A DNA stretch of 64,000 nt from Leclercia adecarboxylata (GTDB lineage Bacteria > Pseudomonadota > Gammaproteobacteria > Enterobacterales > Enterobacteriaceae): assembly GCF_023639785.1 (NCBI RefSeq), contig NZ_CP098325.1, forward strand, positions 3,844,001 to 3,908,000, read 5' to 3'. Within the stretch, counting starts at the first letter, position 1. The number at the start of each line of letters is the position of its first letter. This document shows, piece by piece, positions 20,349 through 28,830 of the stretch. The notes under the pieces are model-generated. The model was not told where the DNA came from and searched no databases. It saw only the letters and a program-made list of their open reading frames with translations. The position numbers and the translations under genes are program-made.

Positions 20349-21989
20349 CTAGTAAAGCGTCTTCTGCGGCGGCCCGGCGAACTTCAGGGCGCCAATCTGC
20401 CCCATCCGCACCTCCACCACCGACGGCCCCGGCATTGCCAGCGCCTCTGTCATGACCGCATCAAAATCCTCCGCCCGCTCAACGCTCCAGGCCTGCAGGC
20501 CAACTGCCTGCGCTAGCTGGGTAAAGTCCGGGGTGTGCAGCTCGTTGTAATACTGCCGCCCGCCAAAATACTTATCCTGAATGCCGCGCATCACACCGTA
20601 ACCGCCGTCGTTCATGACCAGCAGCGTGACGTTGGCTTTCTCCTGCGCCAGCGTCGCCAGCTCGCCCAGATTCAGGCTCAGACCGCCGTCGCCTACCAGT
20701 CCTACCACTTTACGCTGCGGGTTGGCTATCGCAGTGCCAATCGCCATCGGCAGCCCCATACCAATCGCCCCGGCCAGAGAGTGGATGTTCATCAGCGGGC
20801 CGTTAGCGCGGAACAGGCGGCTGCCCCACAGGCTGCCGGATACGGTGATATCGCGCACCAGCAGGCCATCCTTCGGCAGGGCTTTCTCGATGGCATCGTT
20901 GAGCTGCGCGTAGGCGCCGCACTGCTCGCGCAGCGCCTGCCCGGCTTTATTTACCGCATCTTTTACTTCACCGTCCCACTGCGCGTTACCCCATTCACGC
21001 CCCTGCGCTTTGTCAGCCAGCGCGTCGAGCAGGACAGAGCAGTCAGCAATCAGGGTGTTATCCATCAGATAGTTACGGCTCGCCGCTGCCGGGTCGATAT
21101 CGATTTGCACGCGCGGAGACGGCAGCTCCAGCGTCCAGGAGCGGGTTTCGTTGCTGCGCAGACGCGACCCGGCCACCAGCGTGAAATCACACCGGGCAAT
21201 CAGCGCTTCCACCGACGGCGAGTTATGGAATGCCCGCAGGCTGGCACGATGGCTGTCCGGCAGCACGCCGCGCGCGTGGGTACTGGAGATCACCGTGATG
21301 CCCGCATCCGCCAGCTTTTTCACGGCGTCAGCGCTGCCCAGCGCCCCGCCGCCGAGCCACAGCAGCGGCTGTTTCGCCTGCTTAAGCTGCGCCCACAGCG
21401 CGTCGACCATCGCGGCATCCACGGTTGCAGCCAAAGCCGGTTTCACCAGCGCCGTTACCAGCGACAGCGGAATTTTCGCCCCCTGAATATCAATCGGGAT
21501 TTCCACGGAGACCGGCCCGCACGGCGGGGTCTGTGCCTCCTGAATGGCTTTATGCAGGATCGCCATCGCCTGGTTCGCATTGCTGATGCGGTACGCCCGT
21601 TTTGAGCTGGCCTTCAGGAAGGTCAGCTGGTCGCGGGTTTCGTGGATAAACCCGGTGTCGGCATCCAGCCAGGTCTTTTCCACCTGTCCGGTTAAATGCA
21701 GCAGCGGCGTGCAGGCGTTCATCGCTTCCACCAGCGCGCCTACCGCGTTACCTGCCCCCGCGCCGGTGCTGGTCAGGGCCACGCCGAGGCCGGAAAAACG
21801 TCCGTGGGCGTCGGCCATGGTAACGGATCCCGCTTCGCCGCGCGCGGGCACGAAGCGGATATTGCCGCGCTGCCCCACCGCATCGGCGATGGGCAGGTTG
21901 TGAATAGAGATGACGCCGTAGATGGCCTCAACCTGATACTGCTCCAGCGTTCTGGCGATGGCGTCGCCGACGGTTATCATTTCGCTCAT
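20349..21989 (-). CDS. ThDP-dependent enzyme (acetolactate synthase/benzoylformate decarboxylase-like)
   Basis: A thiamine diphosphate enzyme of 546 residues with the usual three-domain layout. The N-terminal pyrimidine-binding domain carries the catalytic Glu (ARGEAGS, Glu52), followed by a central domain, and the C-terminal domain carries the ThDP motif from GDG (433-435) to Asn460. Family members decarboxylate 2-oxo acids or make acyloins; which one applies here is not evident. It is the last gene of the operon, 13 bp after an aldehyde dehydrogenase. A natural pairing is decarboxylation of a 2-oxo acid to an aldehyde that the dehydrogenase oxidises (inference). Confidence 0.8.
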   Translation of the reverse strand: MSEMITVGDAIARTLEQYQVEAIYGVISIHNLPIADAVGQRGNIRFVPARGEAGSVTMADAHGRFSGLGVALTSTGAGAGNAVGALVEAMNACTPLLHLTGQVEKTWLDADTGFIHETRDQLTFLKASSKRAYRISNANQAMAILHKAIQEAQTPPCGPVSVEIPIDIQGAKIPLSLVTALVKPALAATVDAAMVDALWAQLKQAKQPLLWLGGGALGSADAVKKLADAGITVISSTHARGVLPDSHRASLRAFHNSPSVEALIARCDFTLVAGSRLRSNETRSWTLELPSPRVQIDIDPAAASRNYLMDNTLIADCSVLLDALADKAQGREWGNAQWDGEVKDAVNKAGQALREQCGAYAQLNDAIEKALPKDGLLVRDITVSGSLWGSRLFRANGPLMNIHSLAGAIGMGLPMAIGTAIANPQRKVVGLVGDGGLSLNLGELATLAQEKANVTLLVMNDGGYGVMRGIQDKYFGGRQYYNELHTPDFTQLAQAVGLQAWSVERAEDFDAVMTEALAMPGPSVVEVRMGQIGALKFAGPPQKTLY

Positions 21990-22002
21990 TGCTCACCCTT
22001 TC

Positions 22003-23472
22003 TCAGTCGCACCAGTGGTTGACGCTATTACTCGTCGCCAGATAAATGCTCTTTTGTTGCATCCAGGCCTTCAGCCCCTGAATGCCCTTTTCGCGGCCCA
22101 GACCGCTCTCTTTAAAGCCCCCGAACGGGGTCGAAATCGCAAAGACTTTGTAGGTGTTGATCCACACCGTGCCCGCCTCCAGCTGCTCGCTTAAGCGCAG
22201 CGCGCGTCCGGTATCGCGCGTCCAGATCCCCGCCGCCAGGCCGTAGACCGAGTCGTTCGCCTCGCTCATCAACGCCGCTTCATCGCTAAACGGCATCGCC
22301 ACCAGCACCGGGCCGAAGATCTCCTCCTGGCAGGCGCGGGCGCTGTTGCTCAGCCCTTCGATAATCGTCGGCTGGAAGAAACTGCCGTTGGCAAGAGCAG
22401 GATCGGCCGGGATCTCACCGCCGCACAGCACGCGGCCCCCTTCGCGCTTCGCCAGCTCGACATAGTCCTGCACGCTCTGACGATGTTTGTCGTTAATCAG
22501 CGGCCCGACGTGCGTGCCGTCGGTAAACGGATGCCCGACGCGCAGCCCGCGCGTCAGTTCCAGCAGCCGCGCCATCAGCGGAGCGTAAATGCTCTGATGG
22601 ATAAACAGCCGCGATCCGGCGATACAGGCCTGCCCCGCCGAGCTGAAAATGCCGTAGCAGATCCCGCGCGCGGCCTGCTCGATATCCGCATCCTCCAGCA
22701 CGATGGTCGGGGATTTCCCCCCCAGCTCCAGCGACGCCGGGATCAGCTTCTCCGCCGCCACGTGCGCCAGATGCCGCCCCGTGGCGGTGCCGCCAGTAAA
22801 GGATATTTTGCGCACGCGAGGGTGGCGTGCCAGGGCATCGCCGATCACCGAGCCTTTACCCGGCAGCACGCTCAGCAGCCCGGCGGGCAGCCCGGCCTGC
22901 TCAAAGATCCGCGCCAGCTCCAGGGCCATCAGCGGCGTGGCTTCGGCGGGCTTAAGGATCACCGCGTTACCCGCCGCAATGGCGGGCGCGACTTTCTGCA
23001 TTTCGCTGGCAATGGGGGAGTTCCACGGCGTGATGGCCGCCACCACGCCGAGGGGTTCGTAGCGGCTCAGGGTCAGTAAATCTGCCTGGCGCGGCGTCGG
23101 GAGTTCCCCTTCCAGCAGCTCACAGGCCGCGGCAAAATAGCGCGCCGTTCCTGCGGCACTCATCACCAGTCCGCGCGCTTCCGCCAGCGGTTTGCCGTTA
23201 TCCCGGCTCTGCATCTGTGCCAGCGCATCCACGCGGGACTCGATCAGATCGGCCACCTTATGCAGGATCTTCGCGCGGACGTGCGGCAGGCTGTTGCGCC
23301 AGGCCGGATCCCGCCACGCGCGCTCTCCTGCCGCGATCGCCTCTTCGAGATCCTCGAGGCTGGCCGCGCGCAGCGTTGCATTAAGCGACCCATCGGCGGG
23401 AAAATGGCTCTGCATCGGATTACCGCCGCCCTGGCGCCAGTGGCCGCCAATAAAAATCTTCAGCTCTTCCAT
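22003..23472 (-). CDS. NAD(P)-dependent aldehyde dehydrogenase
   Basis: An aldehyde dehydrogenase of 489 residues. Visible catalytic elements are Asn151 in TPWNSP, Glu249 in SLELGGKSP and nucleophile Cys283 in SAGQACIAGSR. The C terminus has the PFGGFKESGLGRE family segment. It lies 9 bp after the aspartate-dehydrogenase-like gene in the catabolic operon. The aldehyde substrate is unknown; the adjacent ThDP enzyme is a plausible source. Arg- and Ala-rich, GC-rich codon use is typical of this block. Confidence 0.88.
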   Translation of the reverse strand: MEELKIFIGGHWRQGGGNPMQSHFPADGSLNATLRAASLEDLEEAIAAGERAWRDPAWRNSLPHVRAKILHKVADLIESRVDALAQMQSRDNGKPLAEARGLVMSAAGTARYFAAACELLEGELPTPRQADLLTLSRYEPLGVVAAITPWNSPIASEMQKVAPAIAAGNAVILKPAEATPLMALELARIFEQAGLPAGLLSVLPGKGSVIGDALARHPRVRKISFTGGTATGRHLAHVAAEKLIPASLELGGKSPTIVLEDADIEQAARGICYGIFSSAGQACIAGSRLFIHQSIYAPLMARLLELTRGLRVGHPFTDGTHVGPLINDKHRQSVQDYVELAKREGGRVLCGGEIPADPALANGSFFQPTIIEGLSNSARACQEEIFGPVLVAMPFSDEAALMSEANDSVYGLAAGIWTRDTGRALRLSEQLEAGTVWINTYKVFAISTPFGGFKESGLGREKGIQGLKAWMQQKSIYLATSNSVNHWCD

Positions 23473-23481
23473 CGCGGCTCC

Positions 23482-24252
23482 TTAGCGCTGGGCCAGTTCA
23501 CGGCAGGCGCGCACCGCGCTCAGTGCCGCAAGGGTGGAGGTTTTCGGGTTAGAGGCAAGCGGCAGGCCGCTCAGCTCCAGATGGAACTCGCCGAACAGGC
23601 CCTCGACGTGCAGCGTGTGGGTGTTGCGTTTTGTCGCCGGGTCGACCATCAACTGCACGCGGGTGTCATCCATTCCCACGCCGCCGAGCGCCACGGTGGC
23701 CGCCACGTTGGCGTTAGCCGGGAACAGCCGCGCCGCCTCCCGGGCGCTGCCTTCAAAGAAGATCTGCGCGTCGGATACCGCATTCAGATCGATAAGCTGC
23801 TCGGCGTAGCTGCCGCGCCAGCTGGCCGGGCTCTTGCGTGACTGATAGGTGACGCGCTCAAGCCCGCCCTCTTTTGCCGCCGCCAGCCCGTCGATACCGG
23901 CAACCGCCCCGGAGAGCAGCGTCAGTTTGCCGCCCGCCGCGAGGAGACGCTGTTCCAGCGCGCTGTCTGCCAGCGCCCCCGTGGAGATCACCGCCAGATG
24001 CCAGCCGCGACGCAGAATCTCTTCTCCGTACTGCGCCACCGCCTGCTGGCTGGCGCACTCCAGCACCAGATCGGGTGTTTCAGCGCAGTCCATCGGCGCC
24101 GTCAGTGCCGCCACCGCACCGCTAAACTGCTGGCGGATCGCCGCGTGGTGAGACTCGCGTGCGACGATCCAGCCGAGGGTCACCCCGGCAGGGAGGCGTT
24201 CAATCACCGCCTGCGCCATGGCGCCAAACCCAATTAACATGATCTTTTTCAT
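23482..24252 (-). CDS. L-aspartate dehydrogenase-like oxidoreductase
   Basis: A 256-residue protein of the aspartate dehydrogenase/NadX family: N-terminal Rossmann fold (IMLIGFGAMAQAV, GFGAMA at 8-13) and the family segment FPANANVAATVALGG at 177-191. Known members oxidise L-aspartate to iminoaspartate or run in the aminating direction. From memory, related clusters in Pseudomonas aeruginosa (PA3504-PA3511 region) and Cupriavidus contain this gene beside similar partners. Its role in an aromatic cluster is unclear; it may deaminate or aminate a pathway intermediate. It lies 9 bp after the SDR gene. Confidence 0.8.
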   Translation of the reverse strand: MKKIMLIGFGAMAQAVIERLPAGVTLGWIVARESHHAAIRQQFSGAVAALTAPMDCAETPDLVLECASQQAVAQYGEEILRRGWHLAVISTGALADSALEQRLLAAGGKLTLLSGAVAGIDGLAAAKEGGLERVTYQSRKSPASWRGSYAEQLIDLNAVSDAQIFFEGSAREAARLFPANANVAATVALGGVGMDDTRVQLMVDPATKRNTHTLHVEGLFGEFHLELSGLPLASNPKTSTLAALSAVRACRELAQR

Positions 24253-24261
24253 GATGCGTCC

Positions 24262-25056
24262 TTACAGATGGCGGCAGAAGCCGCCGGAAACGTCCAGCGC
24301 CGCGCCGGTGGTAAAGGAGGCCAGCGGCGAGGCGAGGAACAGCAGCGCCTGCGCGGGCTCCTGCGGCTTGCCGAGGCGCGCCATCGGGATGCCTCGCTTG
24401 CGCGCGATATCCGCCGTCCACTCCGGCCAGCTCTGGCTTTTATCCGTCCGGCTCTCAAAGCGGCGCTGCCACTGCCCGGACTCCACCATCCCGAGCAAAA
24501 TGGAGTTCACGCGGATGCCTTTACCCACCAGCTCTTTTGAGAGCGTCAGGGTCATGTTCAGCAGCGCGGCGCGGGCGGCAGAGGTGGCGATCATGTGCTC
24601 CTCCGGCTGCAGCGCCAGCAGGGAGTTGACGCAGGTGATGGAGGCGATATCAGACTGCTCCAGCAAGGGCTGAAACGCCTGCACCGGGTTGATTACCCCG
24701 AACAGTTTCAGCTCGGCTTCGTGCAGCCACGCCTCGCGCGGGGTGTCGTGGAAGTGCGCCACGTAGCCCTGCCCGGCATTGTTGATCAGCATGTCCGCCG
24801 CGCCAAAGCGCGCCTGAACGGCCCCCGCGAAGGCCTGAACCTCGTCGGGCTTCAGCACGTCGCAGCGGTAAGAGAAAATGTCCCCGTCGGGGTATTCGTT
24901 TTGCAGCGCCGCGTGGGCGCTGGCGAGCCGGTCCGGGTCGCGGCCGCAGAAGGCCACTTTTGCCCCCTCGCCCAGCAGCAGGCGCAGCGTTTCAAAGCCA
25001 ATGCCTGAAGAACCGCCGGTGACAACCGCTACGCGCCCGTCAATTTGTGCATTCAT
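24262..25056 (-). CDS. SDR-family protein with atypical active site
   Basis: A 264-residue short-chain dehydrogenase/reductase fold. The cofactor motif TGGSSGIG (13-20), NNAG (92-95) and the catalytic-type Ser145 are present. Where the YxxxK motif should be, the sequence reads TSAAR (158-162), so the general-base Tyr is Thr and the Lys is Arg. It may be catalytically altered or use a different base. The start is the ATG at 25056, preceded by AGAGGTG; an ATG 15 bp upstream overlaps that Shine-Dalgarno. It overlaps the end of the hydrolase gene by 17 bp. Confidence 0.82.
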   Translation of the reverse strand: MNAQIDGRVAVVTGGSSGIGFETLRLLLGEGAKVAFCGRDPDRLASAHAALQNEYPDGDIFSYRCDVLKPDEVQAFAGAVQARFGAADMLINNAGQGYVAHFHDTPREAWLHEAELKLFGVINPVQAFQPLLEQSDIASITCVNSLLALQPEEHMIATSAARAALLNMTLTLSKELVGKGIRVNSILLGMVESGQWQRRFESRTDKSQSWPEWTADIARKRGIPMARLGKPQEPAQALLFLASPLASFTTGAALDVSGGFCRHL

Positions 25057-25813
25057 CGCGCACCTCTTCATTAATGCGTAAAAGCTGTTGGTTAAAAAAC
25101 GCGTCGTTATCGAGATAGCTGGCGTGCCCGGCCTGTGCGATGGCGGTAAAGGGCATGCCGTAGCGCAGCGCCAGCCCCTGTACCAGTTGGGGTTCCGTTA
25201 TTGCGTCCTGCTCGCCGCACCAGACTTCAAAGTTGCCCGGATAGCGTTGCAGCCAGCCATGAATGTCGTCATGCGCCAGCATCCACGCCGCGGCGAGGTA
25301 GCCCTCCGGGCGCAGCCTGCGCATCCCTGCCGCCACGGTGGCAATATCTTCCGGGCGCGCGCCGGGGCGCAGCAGCTTCGCCGCGCGGGTTTGCGCCATG
25401 ATCTCGCCGCCCAGCGCCATCTGCTGCTCGCGGCTGCGCCAGACCTGCTCGCGCTGCGCCGGTGCGGCCTGGCCGTAGCCCTGGGCGGCATCCGCCAGCA
25501 CCAGATGGATGACCCGATCCGGGAATTTCGCCGCAAAGGCGCTGGCCACCAGCGCCCCCAGCGAGTGTCCCACCAGCACCGCCCGCCAGACGCCCGCGCG
25601 ATCGAGCATCAATGCCAGCGCGTCGGCGTAATCCCCGGCGTTTGCCCGTTCGACCGCCAGCATCGGGCTTTCGCCGTAACCGGGCATGTCCCAGGCCAGC
25701 ACGCGGAAACCGTCCAGCGCCATCTGCTTATGCCAGGAGGCCGCGCCTGAGCTGATACCGTGCAGCAGCATCAGCGGAATGCCGCTTCCCTGTTCACGAA
25801 ACCCCGTCATCAT
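25040..25813 (-). CDS. Alpha/beta hydrolase
   Basis: A 257-residue alpha/beta-fold hydrolase. The oxyanion HG motif (LLHGISSG, about 16-23), nucleophile elbow GHSLG (Ser84), acid Asp203 (CGEQDAITEP) and His230 (AGHASYL) form a complete triad. In a cluster with an extradiol dioxygenase, the likeliest role is carbon-carbon hydrolysis of a meta-cleavage product, or lactone hydrolysis; sequence alone cannot decide. It starts 6 bp after the cupin gene and overlaps the SDR gene, implying translational coupling. Confidence 0.85.
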   Translation of the reverse strand: MMTGFREQGSGIPLMLLHGISSGAASWHKQMALDGFRVLAWDMPGYGESPMLAVERANAGDYADALALMLDRAGVWRAVLVGHSLGALVASAFAAKFPDRVIHLVLADAAQGYGQAAPAQREQVWRSREQQMALGGEIMAQTRAAKLLRPGARPEDIATVAAGMRRLRPEGYLAAAWMLAHDDIHGWLQRYPGNFEVWCGEQDAITEPQLVQGLALRYGMPFTAIAQAGHASYLDNDAFFNQQLLRINEEVRDECTN

Positions 25814-25819
25814 GCCCCC

Positions 25820-26350
25820 TTAGTTGCGCTTCACTTTCGAGAGCGGATGGTCAGCGGGATAGGTCGGGATCTCCGGCTTGTTGGTCCCCAGCATGACGCA
25901 CATCAGCGCCTCTTCTTCCCCGTGGTTGAACAGCCCGCGATAGATGCCCGGCGGAACGGAGATCAGATCGCGCTCGCGCAGCACGGTTTCGGTGTAGTTG
26001 TCGCCGTCCTGGATCATCAGGGTGATCTGCCCTTTAAGCATGAAGAACACCTCTTCCACGTCGTCGTGCAGGTGCAGCGGCCCTTCGCACTTCGACGGCA
26101 GCACCATGGTGGAGAAGGTAAAGTGGTCCGCCTGCACGGTGTTGGTGTCGTTCGCCACGCCGGTTGCCCCGGTGCCGATGTAGCGCATCTGCGCCCGGCG
26201 GTATTTCGGGTCAAAATCGGCCTGGAACTTCAGCGCGTTCCAGTCGTATTTACGGCCTTCGAAGCGCGCGATGCGCGACTCGACCCACTCTTCCATCGTC
26301 AGGTGGTCAGGTTTGATGCCTGATGTATTGGTTACGGTTGAATCAGTCAT
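25820..26350 (-). CDS. Cupin-domain protein
   Basis: A 176-residue single-domain cupin. The metal-binding first motif is GPLHLHDDVEEVFFMLKG (His93, His95, Glu99 or Glu100) and the second motif ends at His143 (GLFNHGEEE). It could be a metal-dependent dioxygenase, isomerase or decarboxylase acting on a ring-cleavage product. The first 50 residues (EEWVESRIARFEGRKYDW) are an N-terminal extension. The start has a strong GAGGAG Shine-Dalgarno. No specific function is recognised. Confidence 0.82.
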   Translation of the reverse strand: MTDSTVTNTSGIKPDHLTMEEWVESRIARFEGRKYDWNALKFQADFDPKYRRAQMRYIGTGATGVANDTNTVQADHFTFSTMVLPSKCEGPLHLHDDVEEVFFMLKGQITLMIQDGDNYTETVLRERDLISVPPGIYRGLFNHGEEEALMCVMLGTNKPEIPTYPADHPLSKVKRN

Positions 26351-26360
26351 GACACTCTCC

Positions 26361-27617
26361 TCAGTAACGTCTCAGCAGCGGCAGTAACAGGACGCAGCCC
26401 ACCGCCGCCATCACCGCCAGAAAAATCAGCCCGGAATCCATGCTGTGGGTGAAGGCGATCAACGCGCCCATCACCGCCGGCGACAGCGCGCCCGCAAAGT
26501 TTCCCAGCCCGTTGAAAATGCCGCCCGCCGTGGCGCTCACCCGCGGATGGGTGGCCTTCGCCAGCAGGGCGAAAATGTTGGGCGCACCGGTGCCCCACAT
26601 AAAGGTGCTGAAGCTCATCGCCGCGATAACGGTCAGCGGAGTATCGAACTGCATCACTGCCGCCAGCCCGACTGCCGCTCCCGCCATCGAGATAAAGCAG
26701 GCCGCGGCGCGCTTATCGACCCTGTCCGAGAGCCATGCGCCAATCACCTCCCCTGCCAGCATGGCGATAAACGGCATCGACGACATCCAGCCCGCGTGCT
26801 CCAGATGAATGCCTTTGCCTTTAATCAGGTAACCCGGCAGCCAGCCGTTGATGCCCCACAGGTAGGTCAGGAAGGCGATGTTAAAGATGCAAATCATCCA
26901 GAAGTGCGGGCTGACGAACAGCTCCCGCCGTGCCGCACGCCGTTCATCCTGAGACGCCTGGGAGGTGCCGGTTCTGGCATCCAGACGGATCCCGCGCAGA
27001 CCGATACGCACAAACAGCAGCACCGGCAGGGTGAGCATCGCCATCACGAAGAAGGTGCTCTGCCAGCCGAAGGTGTTCAGCAGCCAGAGGGAGAGCGGGA
27101 AACCAATTGCCGCGCCGACGGGGGTGCCCAGCAGCCAGAGCATGGTGGCGCGCGCCTGCAGATGCTGCGGGAAGTTGTGGCGCACGATGGCGAAGGCCAG
27201 CGGGAAGAGCGGCCCCTCCGCCACGCCCAGCAGGATGCGCAGGACGATCATCAGCGTGTAGTTATGGGTAAAGCCCATCGCCACCATCAGCACACACCAG
27301 ATCACCATCATCCCGGTGAGCAGGCGCAGCGGCGCGATTTTGTCCCCGAGCCCGCTCAGAAAGACCGACGAAAAGCCGTAGCTCAGCAGGAAGGCGCTCA
27401 TCAGAATGCCGAGGCGCGTGGTGTCGAAATCGATGCCCATCGCCTGCTGGAAATGGCTGTCGGAAAACAGCGCCGCAATGCTGATTTTGTCGAAAAACGC
27501 CAGCAGTACGCAGGCCAGCAGCGACAGCGGGATGGCCCAGCGCACCGCTTTTTCAGGCGTGCGGGTTCCCTCACCGCTCGCCTCAACGGGCGCGGTGTTG
27601 GTTTCTAATGTGGTCAT
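26361..27617 (-). CDS. MFS transporter of the catabolic operon
   Basis: A 418-residue major facilitator superfamily permease with about twelve hydrophobic segments. It resembles the anion:cation symporter (ACS) group that imports sugar acids and aromatic acids: the early membrane segment LLACVLLAFFDKISIAALFSD and the loop LSGLGDKIAPLR after TM2 correspond to the usual DRxN and RxGxxxxR positions. It is sandwiched between the reductase and cupin genes, so it probably imports the pathway substrate (inference). A second MFS gene lies at the other end of the block. Confidence 0.88.
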   Translation of the reverse strand: MTTLETNTAPVEASGEGTRTPEKAVRWAIPLSLLACVLLAFFDKISIAALFSDSHFQQAMGIDFDTTRLGILMSAFLLSYGFSSVFLSGLGDKIAPLRLLTGMMVIWCVLMVAMGFTHNYTLMIVLRILLGVAEGPLFPLAFAIVRHNFPQHLQARATMLWLLGTPVGAAIGFPLSLWLLNTFGWQSTFFVMAMLTLPVLLFVRIGLRGIRLDARTGTSQASQDERRAARRELFVSPHFWMICIFNIAFLTYLWGINGWLPGYLIKGKGIHLEHAGWMSSMPFIAMLAGEVIGAWLSDRVDKRAAACFISMAGAAVGLAAVMQFDTPLTVIAAMSFSTFMWGTGAPNIFALLAKATHPRVSATAGGIFNGLGNFAGALSPAVMGALIAFTHSMDSGLIFLAVMAAVGCVLLLPLLRRY

Positions 27618-27642
27618 GTCTCCCCCTACGGGTGCGGGTTAG

Positions 27643-28830
27643 CTATCGCAATGACATCAGTGAAAAAGCCGGGTCGGCGAGCGGGACGTCCGACAGATCC
27701 CGCCCGGCCGCCATCCAGCGCTTCGCCAGCTTGACGGTGCGCGCATCGTTGAACGCCACCAGCTGCGTCAGCCGTCCGTTTTCGTCCAGCGAGAAGAACA
27801 GCGCCTCGTCGCGCACGATCGTTGTGCTGCCCGGCTGCGGGATGCCGAGGATCTGGATGTTGTGCTGGTATTGATCCGACCACAGCCACGGCGCGTCGTC
27901 GTAGCCCGGCGCATCGGGGTTGAGCATCGCTTTTGCCGTCGCCACCGCCTGGTTCTGAGCGAAGGCCCAGGACTGAATGCACAGACCGTAGTGATGATGC
28001 TGGGCCACATCCCCGGCAGCGAAAATGAACGGATCCGAGGTGCGCCCATGGGCATCGACAACGATCCCACGTTCAGTCTTCAGCCCCGCGTCGCGCGCCA
28101 GCTCCAGATTAAGATCGACGCCGATCCCCACCACCACCGCATCGAATGTTTCCCGCTTTCCGTCGCAGTGGATGACCGGCAGGCCATTGTCATCTTCCAG
28201 CTCCAGCGCGCCGCAGCCGGTACGGATATCCACGCCCTGCCCGCGGTGGATCGCGTCTAAGCGCTGCGACACCTCGCCGCTCACCGAGCGCATACACAGC
28301 GCGGGCTGCTGCTCGAACAGCGTGACCGCCACGCCGCTTTTACGCGCGGAGGCGGCAATCTCGAGGCCGATCCAGCCGCCGCCAACCAGCGCCAGGGTTT
28401 TACTTTCCGCCAGACGCGCTTTCAGGCGCTGGGCGTCCTGCCAGTGGCGCAGGGTGTAGACCTGCGGATGCGCAGCCCACGCCTGCGAAGGCAGGCGCGC
28501 CCGGCCGCCGGTAGCCAATAAAAGGATGTTGTAACTAAGACGTTCACCGTTGCTCAACACCACCGCTTTCGCCTCACGGTCGATGGATTCTGCGCGCAGC
28601 GGGCGGTACCAGGTGAGGTTCAGCGCCTGCTGTGCCTCGTCGGTAAACAGTCGCGGAAGGGTTGCGTCCGGCTCCAGCAGAGACGCTTTCGACAGCGGCG
28701 GCCGTTCGTAGAAATCCCACGCCTCTTCCGCCACCACGCAAATCTCGCCGTCGAAACCCTCGTCACGCAGGGTTTTCGCCGCCCAGCCGCCCGCCTGACC
28801 GCCGCCGATAATGACAATGCGCGAGGTCAT
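27643..28830 (-). CDS. FAD-dependent ferredoxin reductase (oxygenase reductase component)
   Basis: A 395-residue pyridine nucleotide-disulphide-type flavoprotein, like the BphA4/BenC-type reductases that pass electrons from NADH to a Rieske ferredoxin. The FAD motif GGGQAGG lies at 9-15, the NAD motif LALVGGGWIGLEIA near 150, and the second FAD motif DPFIFAAGDVAQHH near 270. The start MTSRIVIIGG is an ATG overlapping the extradiol dioxygenase stop (ATGA). It completes a three-component oxygenase with the ferredoxin and alpha subunit of this operon. Confidence 0.88.
   Translation of the reverse strand: MTSRIVIIGGGQAGGWAAKTLRDEGFDGEICVVAEEAWDFYERPPLSKASLLEPDATLPRLFTDEAQQALNLTWYRPLRAESIDREAKAVVLSNGERLSYNILLLATGGRARLPSQAWAAHPQVYTLRHWQDAQRLKARLAESKTLALVGGGWIGLEIAASARKSGVAVTLFEQQPALCMRSVSGEVSQRLDAIHRGQGVDIRTGCGALELEDDNGLPVIHCDGKRETFDAVVVGIGVDLNLELARDAGLKTERGIVVDAHGRTSDPFIFAAGDVAQHHHYGLCIQSWAFAQNQAVATAKAMLNPDAPGYDDAPWLWSDQYQHNIQILGIPQPGSTTIVRDEALFFSLDENGRLTQLVAFNDARTVKLAKRWMAAGRDLSDVPLADPAFSLMSLR

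Noticed and set aside
26445..27608. 387-codon open frame on the plus strand opposite the operon MFS gene
   Set aside because: It is Arg/His/Gln/Pro-rich with no family resemblance, while the minus-strand frame is a clear twelve-segment permease; it is a shadow of high-GC codon use.
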